Assembly: GCF_003335505.1 (NCBI RefSeq)
Contig: NZ_QPEX01000028.1
Span: 124,001 to 188,000, forward strand
Length of the DNA: 64,000 bases
DNA from: Bremerella cremea
GTDB taxonomy: Bacteria > Planctomycetota > Planctomycetia > Pirellulales > Pirellulaceae
Direction of reading: 5' to 3'
Part shown: piece by piece, positions 18,351-26,983 of the stretch
Layout of the letters: each line of letters begins with the position of its first letter
Numbering within the stretch: the first letter of the stretch is position 1
Program-made: the position numbers and the translations under genes
The notes under the pieces: generated by a model
The model's input: only the letters and a program-made list of their open reading frames with translations
Told to the model about the DNA's origin: nothing
The model's database searches: none

Positions 18351-19121
18351 ATGCCAACTAGGCCACTTGGGAAAACAGGGCTCAACGTAGGGCCAATCGG
18401 ATTTGGGGCGTTCAAGATCGGACGCAACACCAAGATCAAGTATCCATCGGCCTACGATCTGCCAGATGAAATTGACGTCGCTCGATTGCTTGATGGACTA
18501 GTGGAACTGGGGATTTGCCACTTTGATACCGCTCCGGCCTATGGGCTGAGCGAAGAGCGGGTTGGAGCTTGGCTTGCGCAAAGTTCAGCGTCGGTCGTCG
18601 TTTCCACGAAGGTGGGCGAACTCTTTGCCAATGGAGAGTCGCGATACGTCTTCGACGAACTCTCGGTGAGAACGAGCGTTGCCAATAGCTTGCGGCTTCT
18701 GCGGCGGGATGTTTTAGACATCGTGTTGATTCACACTCCAGCGGACGATGTACGTGTGCTAACGGAGACGCCGGTTGTCGAGACCTTGCGATCGCTACAA
18801 GAAGCTGGGGATATCCGTGCGATTGGTCTTTCAGGTAAGACGCCAGCGGCCGCGACGCTAGCACTCGATTGGGCCGATGTGTTGATGGTCGAGTTCCACG
18901 CGGAAGATTCGTCCCATGCTAAGGTGATTCAACAAGCGGCAGAACGAGGGCTTGGGGTGTTGGTCAAAAAAGGACTTGCCGCAGGACATCTTCCGGCAGA
19001 GGAAGCGATTCCATTTGTCCTCGGCCAGCCAGGCGTAACGAGCTTGGTAGTGGGAGGGCTAAATCTTGAGCACATGGCCGACAACTTGAAGATTGCCCGT
19101 CGCTGTTTAGCAACCGGTTGA
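18351..19121 (+). CDS. Aldo/keto reductase family oxidoreductase
   Basis: 256 aa, somewhat shorter than the usual 300-330. PLGKTGLNVGPIGFGAFKIGR at the N-terminus, CHFDTAPAYGLSEERVGAWL with the D and Y of the catalytic tetrad, and STKVGE with the lysine are all in order. The LDIVLIHTPA segment carries the histidine. The C-terminal NADPH part is shortened but contains GVTSLVVGGLNLEHMADNL. It should reduce an aldehyde or ketone with NADPH. It is co-directional with the FAD oxidoreductase. Confidence 0.88.
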   Translation: MPTRPLGKTGLNVGPIGFGAFKIGRNTKIKYPSAYDLPDEIDVARLLDGLVELGICHFDTAPAYGLSEERVGAWLAQSSASVVVSTKVGELFANGESRYVFDELSVRTSVANSLRLLRRDVLDIVLIHTPADDVRVLTETPVVETLRSLQEAGDIRAIGLSGKTPAAATLALDWADVLMVEFHAEDSSHAKVIQQAAERGLGVLVKKGLAAGHLPAEEAIPFVLGQPGVTSLVVGGLNLEHMADNLKIARRCLATG

Positions 19122-19164
19122 TTTCATCGGATCGGCAACCTGATGGAGATAATTTGCTGGCAGG

Positions 19165-20106
19165 CTATCGCTTGCGAACACAACGGAAGCCGGTGAAATT
19201 GTTGCTCATCTCTGGGGCAAGTTTACTGCGGTACCAGACCATGGCCTCGCTGGTTCCCGTTTGATCGGAGCTAAGCCAACTGCCTCCCCGCGTCACTCGT
19301 TTCTCACCAGTGCTGGGGCCAGTGGGATTGTCGGTAGCGATTCGGTCGTAACTATCCGCTGCGTACCAACACGCGGTCCATTCAGCCACGTTCCCGGCGA
19401 GATCAAACAGGCCATTTTCGCTCGGAGGGTAGTTTTTTACGGGAGACGTTCCTGAGTAGCCATCAGCGGCAAGGTCACGGATGGGAAAAGTCCCTTCCCA
19501 GAGATTGGCTAATTCTGGGCTACGATTGTTTCGCGACTTGGGCCAAGGATAGTTTTGTTCGAGCCTCTTTCCTCTGGCTGCGGCTTCCCATTGAAACTCG
19601 GTTGGTAAGCTCTTTTCTGCCCAAGTGGCATAAGCCTGGGCGTCGTACCAACTGACTTGGACGACGGGGTGATCTTCCTTACCAACAATCGAAGAACCGG
19701 GGCCGGTGGGGTTTTTCCAGTTTGCTCCTCGTCGCTGAGAAAATTGTTGCGTTGGAATGTCGAAGATAAGCGATTCGCCACGTCGCTCGGCATCGGTGAT
19801 GTAGCCGGTCGCTTCTACGAATTTTGCGAACATGGCATTGGTGACTTCAGTTTGTTCGATCTCGAAAGGGGCCAGTTCGATTTGGCGTGTCGGACGAACG
19901 TCGCGCGGGCCAGACTCGTGCCCGATCAGATAGATGCCGCCTGGGATGGTGACTTCATTCAGATTGTCTTCCGGCGAAGCAAGAGACAGCACCGGCAGGG
20001 ACGCCGTTGGCTGGCCAGCGATGTTTCGATAGACCGTCGTACCTACGATGGCCACGATCAGTATCGCAGCAACCAGAACGATCTGTTTGTTAAAGCCAAG
20101 GTTCAT
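19165..20106 (-). CDS. Membrane-anchored SUMF1/FGE-fold protein lacking the active-site Cys
   Basis: 313 aa. One N-terminal membrane anchor (IVLVAAILIVAIVGTTV, residues 9-25) and then the formylglycine-generating-enzyme-like fold: IPGGIYLIGHE, FEIEQTEVTNAMFAKFV, HPVVQVSWYDAQAYATWA, LPTEFQWEAAARG, FDLAGNVAEWT and the final FTGFRCVRKR. In true formylglycine-generating enzymes the segment after GGS holds two Cys that bind copper. Here it reads RGGSWLSSDQ, with Ser279 at the first position and no second Cys, so sulfatase activation is unlikely. A scaffolding or ligand-binding role outside the inner membrane is more likely. It follows the rhomboid gene by 30 bases. Confidence 0.85.
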   Translation of the reverse strand: MNLGFNKQIVLVAAILIVAIVGTTVYRNIAGQPTASLPVLSLASPEDNLNEVTIPGGIYLIGHESGPRDVRPTRQIELAPFEIEQTEVTNAMFAKFVEATGYITDAERRGESLIFDIPTQQFSQRRGANWKNPTGPGSSIVGKEDHPVVQVSWYDAQAYATWAEKSLPTEFQWEAAARGKRLEQNYPWPKSRNNRSPELANLWEGTFPIRDLAADGYSGTSPVKNYPPSENGLFDLAGNVAEWTACWYAADSYDRIATDNPTGPSTGEKRVTRGGSWLSSDQTGTSEAMVWYRSKLAPEMSNNFTGFRCVRKR

Positions 20107-20136
20107 CCATGCTCCTCGGGCTGACGTTGCGGAACG

Positions 20137-21003
20137 TCAGCTCAATTTCTGCCGCATTCGCCGGCTGTAGGCTTCGAGCTTGCGTCGTTCGGTCTCGCTG
20201 AGCGAACCCATGCCCGATTCGCGGACTTTGTCCAAAATACGTTCCGCTTCTTCGTCGGAATCGTTGTACGGATCGTACTCGTCTTCCTCAGTATGAACCC
20301 TCAGACGTGGACGGGAACGCAGCGACCATTTCGGTAGAGAAATCTTGCTGGGGATGATTCTTCCCAGGTTAATGCCGCTGAAAAAGTAAGCCAGACCGAG
20401 CCCGATACCTGCTAAGTGAGCCGAGTAAGCGACCTGTTCATCTTGGCCAAACAGGTTTAGCAGCAAAATGATTACCCCTGCCACCCAAGCCGGCACCGGA
20501 AAGATCATGCCGAGGTAGAGCGTCATTTTGGGATAAAGGCAAATGAACAACGTCATGATCGTCGAGATTGCCCCCGACGCCCCGACCATCTCGTAGACGG
20601 TGGTGGGAACTTTGAAGTTGAACTCAGCCAAGGTCACCAAGTTCCAGACCAGGCCACAGAAAACAATGCTGATGAAGTAGATCTTCAAAAACTCAGCTTT
20701 GCCATAGCGGTCTTCGACGAAACGTCCAAACATCCACAAGACGAACATATTCATCAGAATATGCCAGACGGTCTTGGTGTAATGGAGAAAGCCGTAAGTA
20801 AGAAACTGGTACCAGAGCTTGGGCTCGTAAAGCGTGTCGGCATGGACGCCGAATGTATTGATCAGCTCAAGTTGAAAGACCCAGTCGATCAAAAATATGC
20901 CGACGTTGGCATACACCAACAACATGGTGGCGGACTGCCCTGACATGTTGAAAGACATCTGCCCTTCAGGTTCGCGGTAGTATTCCCGATCGTAGAGACC
21001 CAT
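20137..21003 (-). CDS. Rhomboid-family intramembrane serine protease
   Basis: 288 aa. Six or so hydrophobic segments. The catalytic Ser143 is in GASGA and the catalytic His196 in SAHLAGIG, and the upstream HILMN motif (H81, N85) forms the oxyanion side; all in the usual order. A cytoplasmic C-terminal tail of about 80 residues is charged and contains a short helix rich in Arg/Glu that ends the protein. It should cleave membrane-spanning proteins within the inner membrane; the substrate is unknown. It shares the operon with the SUMF1-fold protein. Confidence 0.88.
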   Translation of the reverse strand: MGLYDREYYREPEGQMSFNMSGQSATMLLVYANVGIFLIDWVFQLELINTFGVHADTLYEPKLWYQFLTYGFLHYTKTVWHILMNMFVLWMFGRFVEDRYGKAEFLKIYFISIVFCGLVWNLVTLAEFNFKVPTTVYEMVGASGAISTIMTLFICLYPKMTLYLGMIFPVPAWVAGVIILLLNLFGQDEQVAYSAHLAGIGLGLAYFFSGINLGRIIPSKISLPKWSLRSRPRLRVHTEEDEYDPYNDSDEEAERILDKVRESGMGSLSETERRKLEAYSRRMRQKLS

Positions 21004-21266
21004 TTCCTAGCCCAAGCTGGGTGCCGAATCATTGCACGTAGAGTAGTGTGACGTGCCTTCACACACCTTATCTTAGGTGCGCCGAGGAAAAAAGTGCAGT
21101 GCAGTTCAAGAAAGGAAAGTTATCTCGCTTGAAGTCTCGCGCGGGTGCCAATGGCGAACAAGTGATAGCTTAGGAGGAGGATCGGCAAGAATGCCCCGCA
21201 GGAATCTCCTGGAACTTGAATCGCCTACCCATGGACAAGGTCAACTGGATAACTAGTTGATCTTGT

Positions 21267-22763
21267 TCAGTTGGCCAGTGTGAGCGAGTCAGAACTCGAT
21301 TGCTCAAGCCGCTGCTGCTCTAGCCTTTGCATCACTTCGTCGCTGGCCCGCTTCAGTTCTTCGACCAACGTTTGATTGGTACGGTAGAGCTGGCTGTTGA
21401 TTTTCAGCGTTTCTGTGAGATAGTCCATCAGCCGAGTCTTGTACTTGGCAATTTGTTCCTGTTCGTAGACGACCTTGGACTTATCATCTTGTAGCTTGGC
21501 CTTCTCTTGGCTGCGGTAAGCCACAACGTCCTTGGCGATTTGTTCCGATTTTTTGAACATTTCGATCGACTGGTTCAGGACATAGGCCGTGTCTTGCAAC
21601 GCTTCGACCTGAGCTTTGTAGGCGTGAAACTGGAAGGCAAAGTCGTTTAACGGGCGGTAGTACAGTTTTTCATCGATCGTCACAATTCCCTGATCCACCA
21701 AGGCTTTCCCTTTTTCGCCGGCAAGGGACATGATGACCTGCGTGCCTTTGGTGATTTTGGTCGGAGAGCCCTGCTTCAGGAAGCCAGCGATGGCAAGGCC
21801 CGAGGCTGGCTCGAACTCTTGGGTGACGCCGGTGGTTTCCGTTTCGGCGTCGACCGTGACTTCGTAGTCTTGTTGGAAGGTCACCTTGCTCATGACGGTT
21901 AGTTCAGGATCATCGTTCTGGGCGGCTTCGCCGGTACGTTGGAAGCGGACGACCATTTCGTCAGACAACGGTTGGGGCAAGCCCAGACGAGCGCCGGCAT
22001 CGCGAAGCAACGTGGCCAGTTGTTCGTCGTCCATGCTTTCAAAGATTTCATACTCGTCGACCGGCATCTTGTCGTACAGCATCCAGGGATTCGACTGGCT
22101 GATTGCTTTTTGCTGGATGGGCTCGAGCTTGGTGGTCGGTTCAACGGTTAGATTTTGTGCGTTAACTGCTTTCACGACAAATTCGCCAATGAAATAGGCC
22201 GGAACCTGAATTTTGGGCTGTTCGGGCGATAAGGGCATCTGGCCAAACGCATAGACGATATCGTTCACTGCTAACGAACGAGGTGGCTGAGTTGCTGCGG
22301 GCGCGGCTGCCGGGGCTTCTGGATCGCCCGAAGCTGCGACTTGGATAGGAGGCAGCGACAAATTGATTTGATTGTTGTTGATGGCCCCTCGGCTTACGTT
22401 TCGCCAGAGACGACCACGATCGTACATTATTCGCTTTAGTTCGGCTTCTGCGCCGGAAAGGCTGTCGGCTTCGTTTTCAACAACATTTAAACGCCCCGTA
22501 CGCGGATCGAGCGAAAAACCGTTTTCTAGCTGTTCAATCTTGGCTTCTTGGACTGCGACCTGCTCTTGCAGCTTTTCGGCTGTGTTTTTCCAGGATGTTT
22601 CGGTTCTCAGCGTGGCAGCGGCTAGCACAAGGTAAGCAAAGCCAGCGCCAAAGGTCAGGAACAAGCCCAACACGTGCAGAACATTCCAGTTGGCCGCGTT
22701 CAGGTACGAGAAGAACCCAAACAGCAGAACGAGCACGGCAATGACAATGTAAAAGACGGTCAT
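21267..22763 (-). CDS. Membrane protein with coiled coils, function unknown
   Basis: 498 aa. Two N-terminal membrane helices (about residues 4-22 and 29-50) are followed by a coiled coil (KNTAEKLQEQVAVQEAKIEQLENG). A large soluble domain with an Ala/Pro linker follows, and then a second coiled coil near the C-terminus (EKAKLQDDKSKVVYEQEQIAKYK and beyond) ending in a Gln/Glu-rich segment. No catalytic motif is visible and no family was recognised. The gene is monocistronic by appearance and divergent from the MarR efflux operon. It may be a periplasmic or cytoplasmic scaffold tied to the inner membrane. Confidence 0.6.
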   Translation of the reverse strand: MTVFYIVIAVLVLLFGFFSYLNAANWNVLHVLGLFLTFGAGFAYLVLAAATLRTETSWKNTAEKLQEQVAVQEAKIEQLENGFSLDPRTGRLNVVENEADSLSGAEAELKRIMYDRGRLWRNVSRGAINNNQINLSLPPIQVAASGDPEAPAAAPAATQPPRSLAVNDIVYAFGQMPLSPEQPKIQVPAYFIGEFVVKAVNAQNLTVEPTTKLEPIQQKAISQSNPWMLYDKMPVDEYEIFESMDDEQLATLLRDAGARLGLPQPLSDEMVVRFQRTGEAAQNDDPELTVMSKVTFQQDYEVTVDAETETTGVTQEFEPASGLAIAGFLKQGSPTKITKGTQVIMSLAGEKGKALVDQGIVTIDEKLYYRPLNDFAFQFHAYKAQVEALQDTAYVLNQSIEMFKKSEQIAKDVVAYRSQEKAKLQDDKSKVVYEQEQIAKYKTRLMDYLTETLKINSQLYRTNQTLVEELKRASDEVMQRLEQQRLEQSSSDSLTLAN

Positions 22764-23235
22764 GTGGGCCTAGGTTCTGATAGTTAACGGTCGTGACGGT
22801 AATAGAAAAGGATTGGGGCCAGATCTGCGTTCTAGCATCCATTGCCCTCCATGAGGCAAACGAGGGATGCGCAAATCCATCCGTGTATTGTACTTCAGAC
22901 CCTTGGCATTTCACGCAAAATGCGTAAGCATTCTGCAGAAATCACCTTCAGATCATAAATTGGGTATTTTGGGTCGTCAAGTCTGTTGTGTTCAACGGCC
23001 ATTTTCCTAACTGCAAATCTTAAAAAAGGTTAGGTCACAAAATGACTTAACTACCGGTCTTACGATCGACAAAATCGTTCAAGTTCGAACGATTGTTTGT
23101 CGAAAGATATCGACAGCGGAACGTTCTCCCCCGGAATGGTTCGCTGCAAAACGAACCCAAGCTTCTTATGCCTTGCCGGCCAAGTGGTCGGACAGGCATA
23201 GGCTGTCTCTACCTAATATTCCAGGGATGGAATTC
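22764..23235. promoter_or_regulatory. Divergent region in front of the MarR efflux operon, with palindromic operator candidates
   Basis: 472 bases without a gene. Near 23067-23102 there is a long inverted repeat whose perfect core is AATCGTTC (23073-23080) and GAACGATT (23087-23094), extended outward to CGACAA / TTGTCG with a 2-base length difference. A second near-palindrome, TTAGGTCA / TGACTTAA (23030-23037 and 23043-23050), lies just upstream. MarR proteins bind such palindromes and often repress their own operon, so these are likely operators (inference). Confidence 0.55.
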
Positions 23236-23748
23236 ATGGCAAGTTCCGAGCCAGCGATGCCGCAGGACGCGGTTGAGCTGATAGGCATGGCGATCGAGAT
23301 GGCATCGTGTGAAAAAACGATGCGGGCCGCGATTGCGCAAGTAGTTGCTCCGTTTAATCTTTCGGAAAACGCCTTTTTTATTCTAATCCTCTGCCATCAG
23401 AATCTGCGGAAGACGCTTTCGCAGTCTAGCTTGGCCAAAATGGTAGGGATCTCGCCTGCCCAGCTAAGCCACTTGGTAGAGCAACTGCGGCAAGAAGACT
23501 GGATTCATCCGCAGCGCGATCCGCATGATCGGAGACGGCAGTTTTGGACGCTGACCGATAACGGCAAACAGCGCCTGGAAGAGATACTGCCCCAGTTCCA
23601 CGACGCCTGGCAGTTCGATCAGTTGCCAGTCGATCCGCGGACACTAGTTGCTGGTTTGCGAAAGCTCGTCTCCATCTTAGGGGCATCGCTGAATTCCCGA
23701 CCGGTCGCCTCCCGATCGGTTTCCCTTTCCAAACCCCACGCCGCCTAA
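23236..23748 (+). CDS. MarR-family transcriptional regulator
   Basis: 170 aa from ATG 23236, chosen because AGGGA stands 8 bases ahead; an in-frame ATG at 23227 is the alternative. The winged-helix core is clear: KTLSQSSLAKMVGISPAQLSHLVEQL as helix-turn-helix, then RDPHDRRRQFWTLTDNGKQRLEEI as the wing, which includes the conserved D-x-R-x-R type residues. It starts an operon of five genes for an efflux machine (17 bases to the next gene) and probably represses it until an inducer binds; the inducer is unknown. The palindromes upstream are the probable target. Confidence 0.88.
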   Translation: MASSEPAMPQDAVELIGMAIEMASCEKTMRAAIAQVVAPFNLSENAFFILILCHQNLRKTLSQSSLAKMVGISPAQLSHLVEQLRQEDWIHPQRDPHDRRRQFWTLTDNGKQRLEEILPQFHDAWQFDQLPVDPRTLVAGLRKLVSILGASLNSRPVASRSVSLSKPHAA

Positions 23749-23765
23749 AGGGAACTAGGGTCATC

Positions 23766-26543
23766 ATGAGAAACCATACAGTTCATTATCGGAACGCGTC
23801 ATTCGCCAACATCCTGGTCTCTTGGACGATGTTGGTCGGTTCGCTCATTGCAGGAGCCCTGCTGGCCGGTTGCCGGTCGCAGGCGTTTTACCGCACGCAA
23901 GCAGACAACGATGCTTATTTTCTGGTCGCGGAAAAGAACAGCGATCCACGCTGGCATTTGGATCGCACTTCAATCACTCCGGACCCTCGGTCGCGTATGT
24001 TCGATCCGTTTAGCCCCGACTGCCCGCCGATGCCAACCGACGACCCGGCAGCCCATCAGTTTATGGAAGTGGTGGATGGGAAAAAGGCCTACTGGGGCTG
24101 GGAACGTAACGGCGTTACCAACGAAGTCGCGAACCCCAACTGGCTGGCCTACTTGCCACTCAACGAAGAAGGAACACTGCTTCTCGATGGTGATAAAGCC
24201 GTGGAAATCGCTCGCTTGAACTCGCCTGATTATCAGCGAGCACTCGAGGATTTGTATATCTCAGCGTTGAATGTCAGCTTCCAGCGATTCCGGTTTGATG
24301 CGCAGTTCTTTGGGGGTTACGAAACCTTCTTTACGGCAACTGGTCCGGCTCGGGCTGGCTCTTCTTCCAGTGTGTTGGAAGCGAACACCCGTAATATCCA
24401 AATGGAAAAGCTGTTCGCCACCGGTGGTCAATTGGTGGTTGGCTTAGCCAATAACATTATGTGGGAATTCTCGGGCCCGGACACACATTCGGTGAACTCG
24501 TTGATCGATTTTTCGCTGGTGCAACCGCTTTTGCGGAATGGTGGCCGCAAAGTGGTGTTAGAGAATCTGACCCAGCAAGAGCGTGATCTCTTGGCCAGCG
24601 TGCGTTCGATGGAACGCTTCAACCAGTCGTTTTACTTAGACATCATCGCCGGTCGCGGTTTGGCCCCTGGACCAGGCAACGTGGGAGGCGTTCCTTCCAT
24701 TGGCCCCAACGGTGCGTTCAACGCCAGTGGCTATTACGGGCTATTGCAGCGTCAACAAACCATTCGCAACCAGGAAAGCAATATCGCTTCGTTACGGAGC
24801 AGCTTAGCCCAACTGGAAGCGTTCTTTGAATCGGGGCGAATCGACTCGTTCCAGGTGGAATTGACCCGGCAGTCGCTGTTCCAGACGCAAAGCTCGCTCT
24901 TGTCGAGTAAAACGACCCTCCAGAACTCGCTTGACCAGTTTAAGATCACGATGGGGCTTCCGCCGGAAATCAATGTCCAGCTAGAGCGAGATCGTTTCTT
25001 TGAACAATTCAATCTGATCGACCCGGTGTTTACACCAATCACCAACAAGTTGAACGATATTCAAGGGACCGTTGGTACGTCGCTGCTGGAAGTCCTGCCT
25101 GATCCTGAAGAGATCGATCCCAACAAGCCATTCAGAGGCGAACTGGTATGGGACGAGAACGTGAAGCAGCGGTTTGAGAACCTGCGCGCACTGACTGCCC
25201 AATTGAAAGCCATCTTGCAGTTGATTGATGAAGACCTGTATCCGTTGGTGGAAGAGGACGTTGCTTACCTAGAAGAGGTTTTGCCTACGCGTGTCGAGGA
25301 CTTGCAAAAGATCCAGGAGAAGCTGGCCGGCTACAGTGAGGAAGTGCCGCAGGAAACGGTTTCTAACGGCGTGCTCAGCACGAAACGCTTGGAAGATCTG
25401 CCGCCGCAGCTGCGTATCATTCTAGGAGACTTGAAGCAGCGATTCGCACAGCATCGAGGCATTTTGGATAAGATTGACCAAGAGGTCGCTGTGCTCTTGG
25501 AGCAGGGCCCCAATCTGACGCCTGATCAATTGTATACCCAGGCCAAGGGTGTTGTTTTTGACCCGGTTCCGGATGAAGTGCAAACGTTGATTGCGGATGT
25601 TCTAGGCTTGTCTCTTGTTCAAGCGCGTGCCCGAACCGAGACGGTCAGCCTAGTACCGGTCGATATTAATTCCGAGACCGCTTTGAAGGTGGCTCGTATT
25701 CATCGCCTTGATTGGATGAACGCCCAAGCGGCCTATGTCGACGCCTGGCGAAATATTCAAGTTGTGGCGAACGATTTGCTTAGCGATCTAGACGTCGTCT
25801 TTAGTGGGGAAATTGGCAACGTTGGAGGGGACAATTCGGTTAAATTCAATAGCGACAATGGTCGCCTGCGGGCTGGTTTGGAATGGGATGCTCCTTTGAC
25901 TCGCTTGGTGGAACGTAACAACTACCGAGAATCGTTAATTGCTTTCCAGCGGACACGACGTGCCTATTACCAATATCGAGATCGAATCAGCCAAGGGCTA
26001 CGAAGTACGCTTCGTACGATGGACTTGAATCGCATTAACTTCGAGCTACGGCGAGCCGCCGTTCAAGTGGCGATTTCTCAGGTGGAACGGACACAATTGC
26101 GACTTCAAGAGCCTGCCAAGCCGAATCAAACCAACCAACAGTTCAATTCCAGTACGGCTCGAGACTTGTTGAATGCCTTAGATAGTTTGTTGTCTGCTCA
26201 GAACGATTTCCTCTCGGTGGGCGTGAGCTACGAGGTTCTTCGTCGCGGGCTGGATGTCGATATGGGAACGATTCAATTGGATGATCGGGGGATTTGGATT
26301 GATCCAGGTCCCGTCGACGGTAAGTTCTGGGAAGAACAGGTCGAGAATATGGGGCCTCAAAGCGATCTGCCCGACTTCCACCAGGAACAGAGAGCCTTGG
26401 AAGGAATTGAATCGCGAACCGAGGCGAACCCTGCCGACGACCCAGATACGCCGGTAGAGATTTTAGAGGAGTTGCCACCTGGGCAACTGATGCAGCCAGA
26501 AGGCGTTCAGCCGGTTAATCCCAATTTAGAACCTCCGAACTAA
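23766..26543 (+). CDS. Very long TolC-family outer-membrane protein
   Basis: 925 aa, about twice the usual length. Lipoprotein signal with GALLAGC (Cys about residue 37). Both OEP repeats can be found: the first with ARLNSPDYQRALEDLYISALNV and FSLVQPLLRNGGR, the second with ALKVARIHRLDWMNAQAAYVDAW and LEWDAPLTRLVERNNYRESLIAFQ. Between them sits an insertion of roughly 200 residues, acidic and helical (about 420-640), unrelated to the channel core and probably periplasmic. The C-terminus is Pro/Glu-rich. It is the probable outer-membrane exit for the ABC efflux pump encoded downstream. Confidence 0.85.
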   Translation: MRNHTVHYRNASFANILVSWTMLVGSLIAGALLAGCRSQAFYRTQADNDAYFLVAEKNSDPRWHLDRTSITPDPRSRMFDPFSPDCPPMPTDDPAAHQFMEVVDGKKAYWGWERNGVTNEVANPNWLAYLPLNEEGTLLLDGDKAVEIARLNSPDYQRALEDLYISALNVSFQRFRFDAQFFGGYETFFTATGPARAGSSSSVLEANTRNIQMEKLFATGGQLVVGLANNIMWEFSGPDTHSVNSLIDFSLVQPLLRNGGRKVVLENLTQQERDLLASVRSMERFNQSFYLDIIAGRGLAPGPGNVGGVPSIGPNGAFNASGYYGLLQRQQTIRNQESNIASLRSSLAQLEAFFESGRIDSFQVELTRQSLFQTQSSLLSSKTTLQNSLDQFKITMGLPPEINVQLERDRFFEQFNLIDPVFTPITNKLNDIQGTVGTSLLEVLPDPEEIDPNKPFRGELVWDENVKQRFENLRALTAQLKAILQLIDEDLYPLVEEDVAYLEEVLPTRVEDLQKIQEKLAGYSEEVPQETVSNGVLSTKRLEDLPPQLRIILGDLKQRFAQHRGILDKIDQEVAVLLEQGPNLTPDQLYTQAKGVVFDPVPDEVQTLIADVLGLSLVQARARTETVSLVPVDINSETALKVARIHRLDWMNAQAAYVDAWRNIQVVANDLLSDLDVVFSGEIGNVGGDNSVKFNSDNGRLRAGLEWDAPLTRLVERNNYRESLIAFQRTRRAYYQYRDRISQGLRSTLRTMDLNRINFELRRAAVQVAISQVERTQLRLQEPAKPNQTNQQFNSSTARDLLNALDSLLSAQNDFLSVGVSYEVLRRGLDVDMGTIQLDDRGIWIDPGPVDGKFWEEQVENMGPQSDLPDFHQEQRALEGIESRTEANPADDPDTPVEILEELPPGQLMQPEGVQPVNPNLEPPN

Positions 26544-26983
26544 AACGGGGTCAGTGGATTAATGTTGCCCCTAAACCCCATTATTCTCTTAGTTTTGCGG
26601 AATTAGCCGAATTGCCTGTTGCTTGATTCTGGTCCAGTAGAAAGAATTTAGCTAGCGAGGCTGACAAATGTTTCGACAATCTTTGAGCCTGAAGGGAATC
26701 TTTTAGCGATTCGCGGGGTTTCATCTCCTAGGCGCGCCGAGATGGCCAAGGATTTTTCTCGGTGCACAAAGCTGCGACTGAATTGTCGATAACATTCGGC
26801 TATTGCACGATTTAGGGGCACCGCCTTCGACAAACAGCGTCAAAAAATGGCGTGCAAATCGGAGGCTTGTCGGTTAGAATGGGGGACGCCTTCCTCAGGG
26901 GCGATCCCTCCCCTTCTTTACATCCTTGTGCATGGAAATCCATGGTTCGCTCCATGCACCCTTCCCGCATTGAGAAATTGTCC
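26544..26983. other. Intergenic region within the efflux operon
   Basis: 440 bases. A 10-base inverted pair TGCCCCTAAA (26566-26575) / TTTAGGGGCA (26811-26820) spans most of it. A TTAGAAT box at 26874-26880 may be a second promoter for the adaptor and ABC genes. No protein-coding signal is convincing, although an open frame continues upstream of the adaptor start. Confidence 0.4.

Noticed and set aside
19165-20106. Formylglycine-generating enzyme (sulfatase activator)
   Set aside because: Both active-site cysteines are missing, so only the fold name is used.
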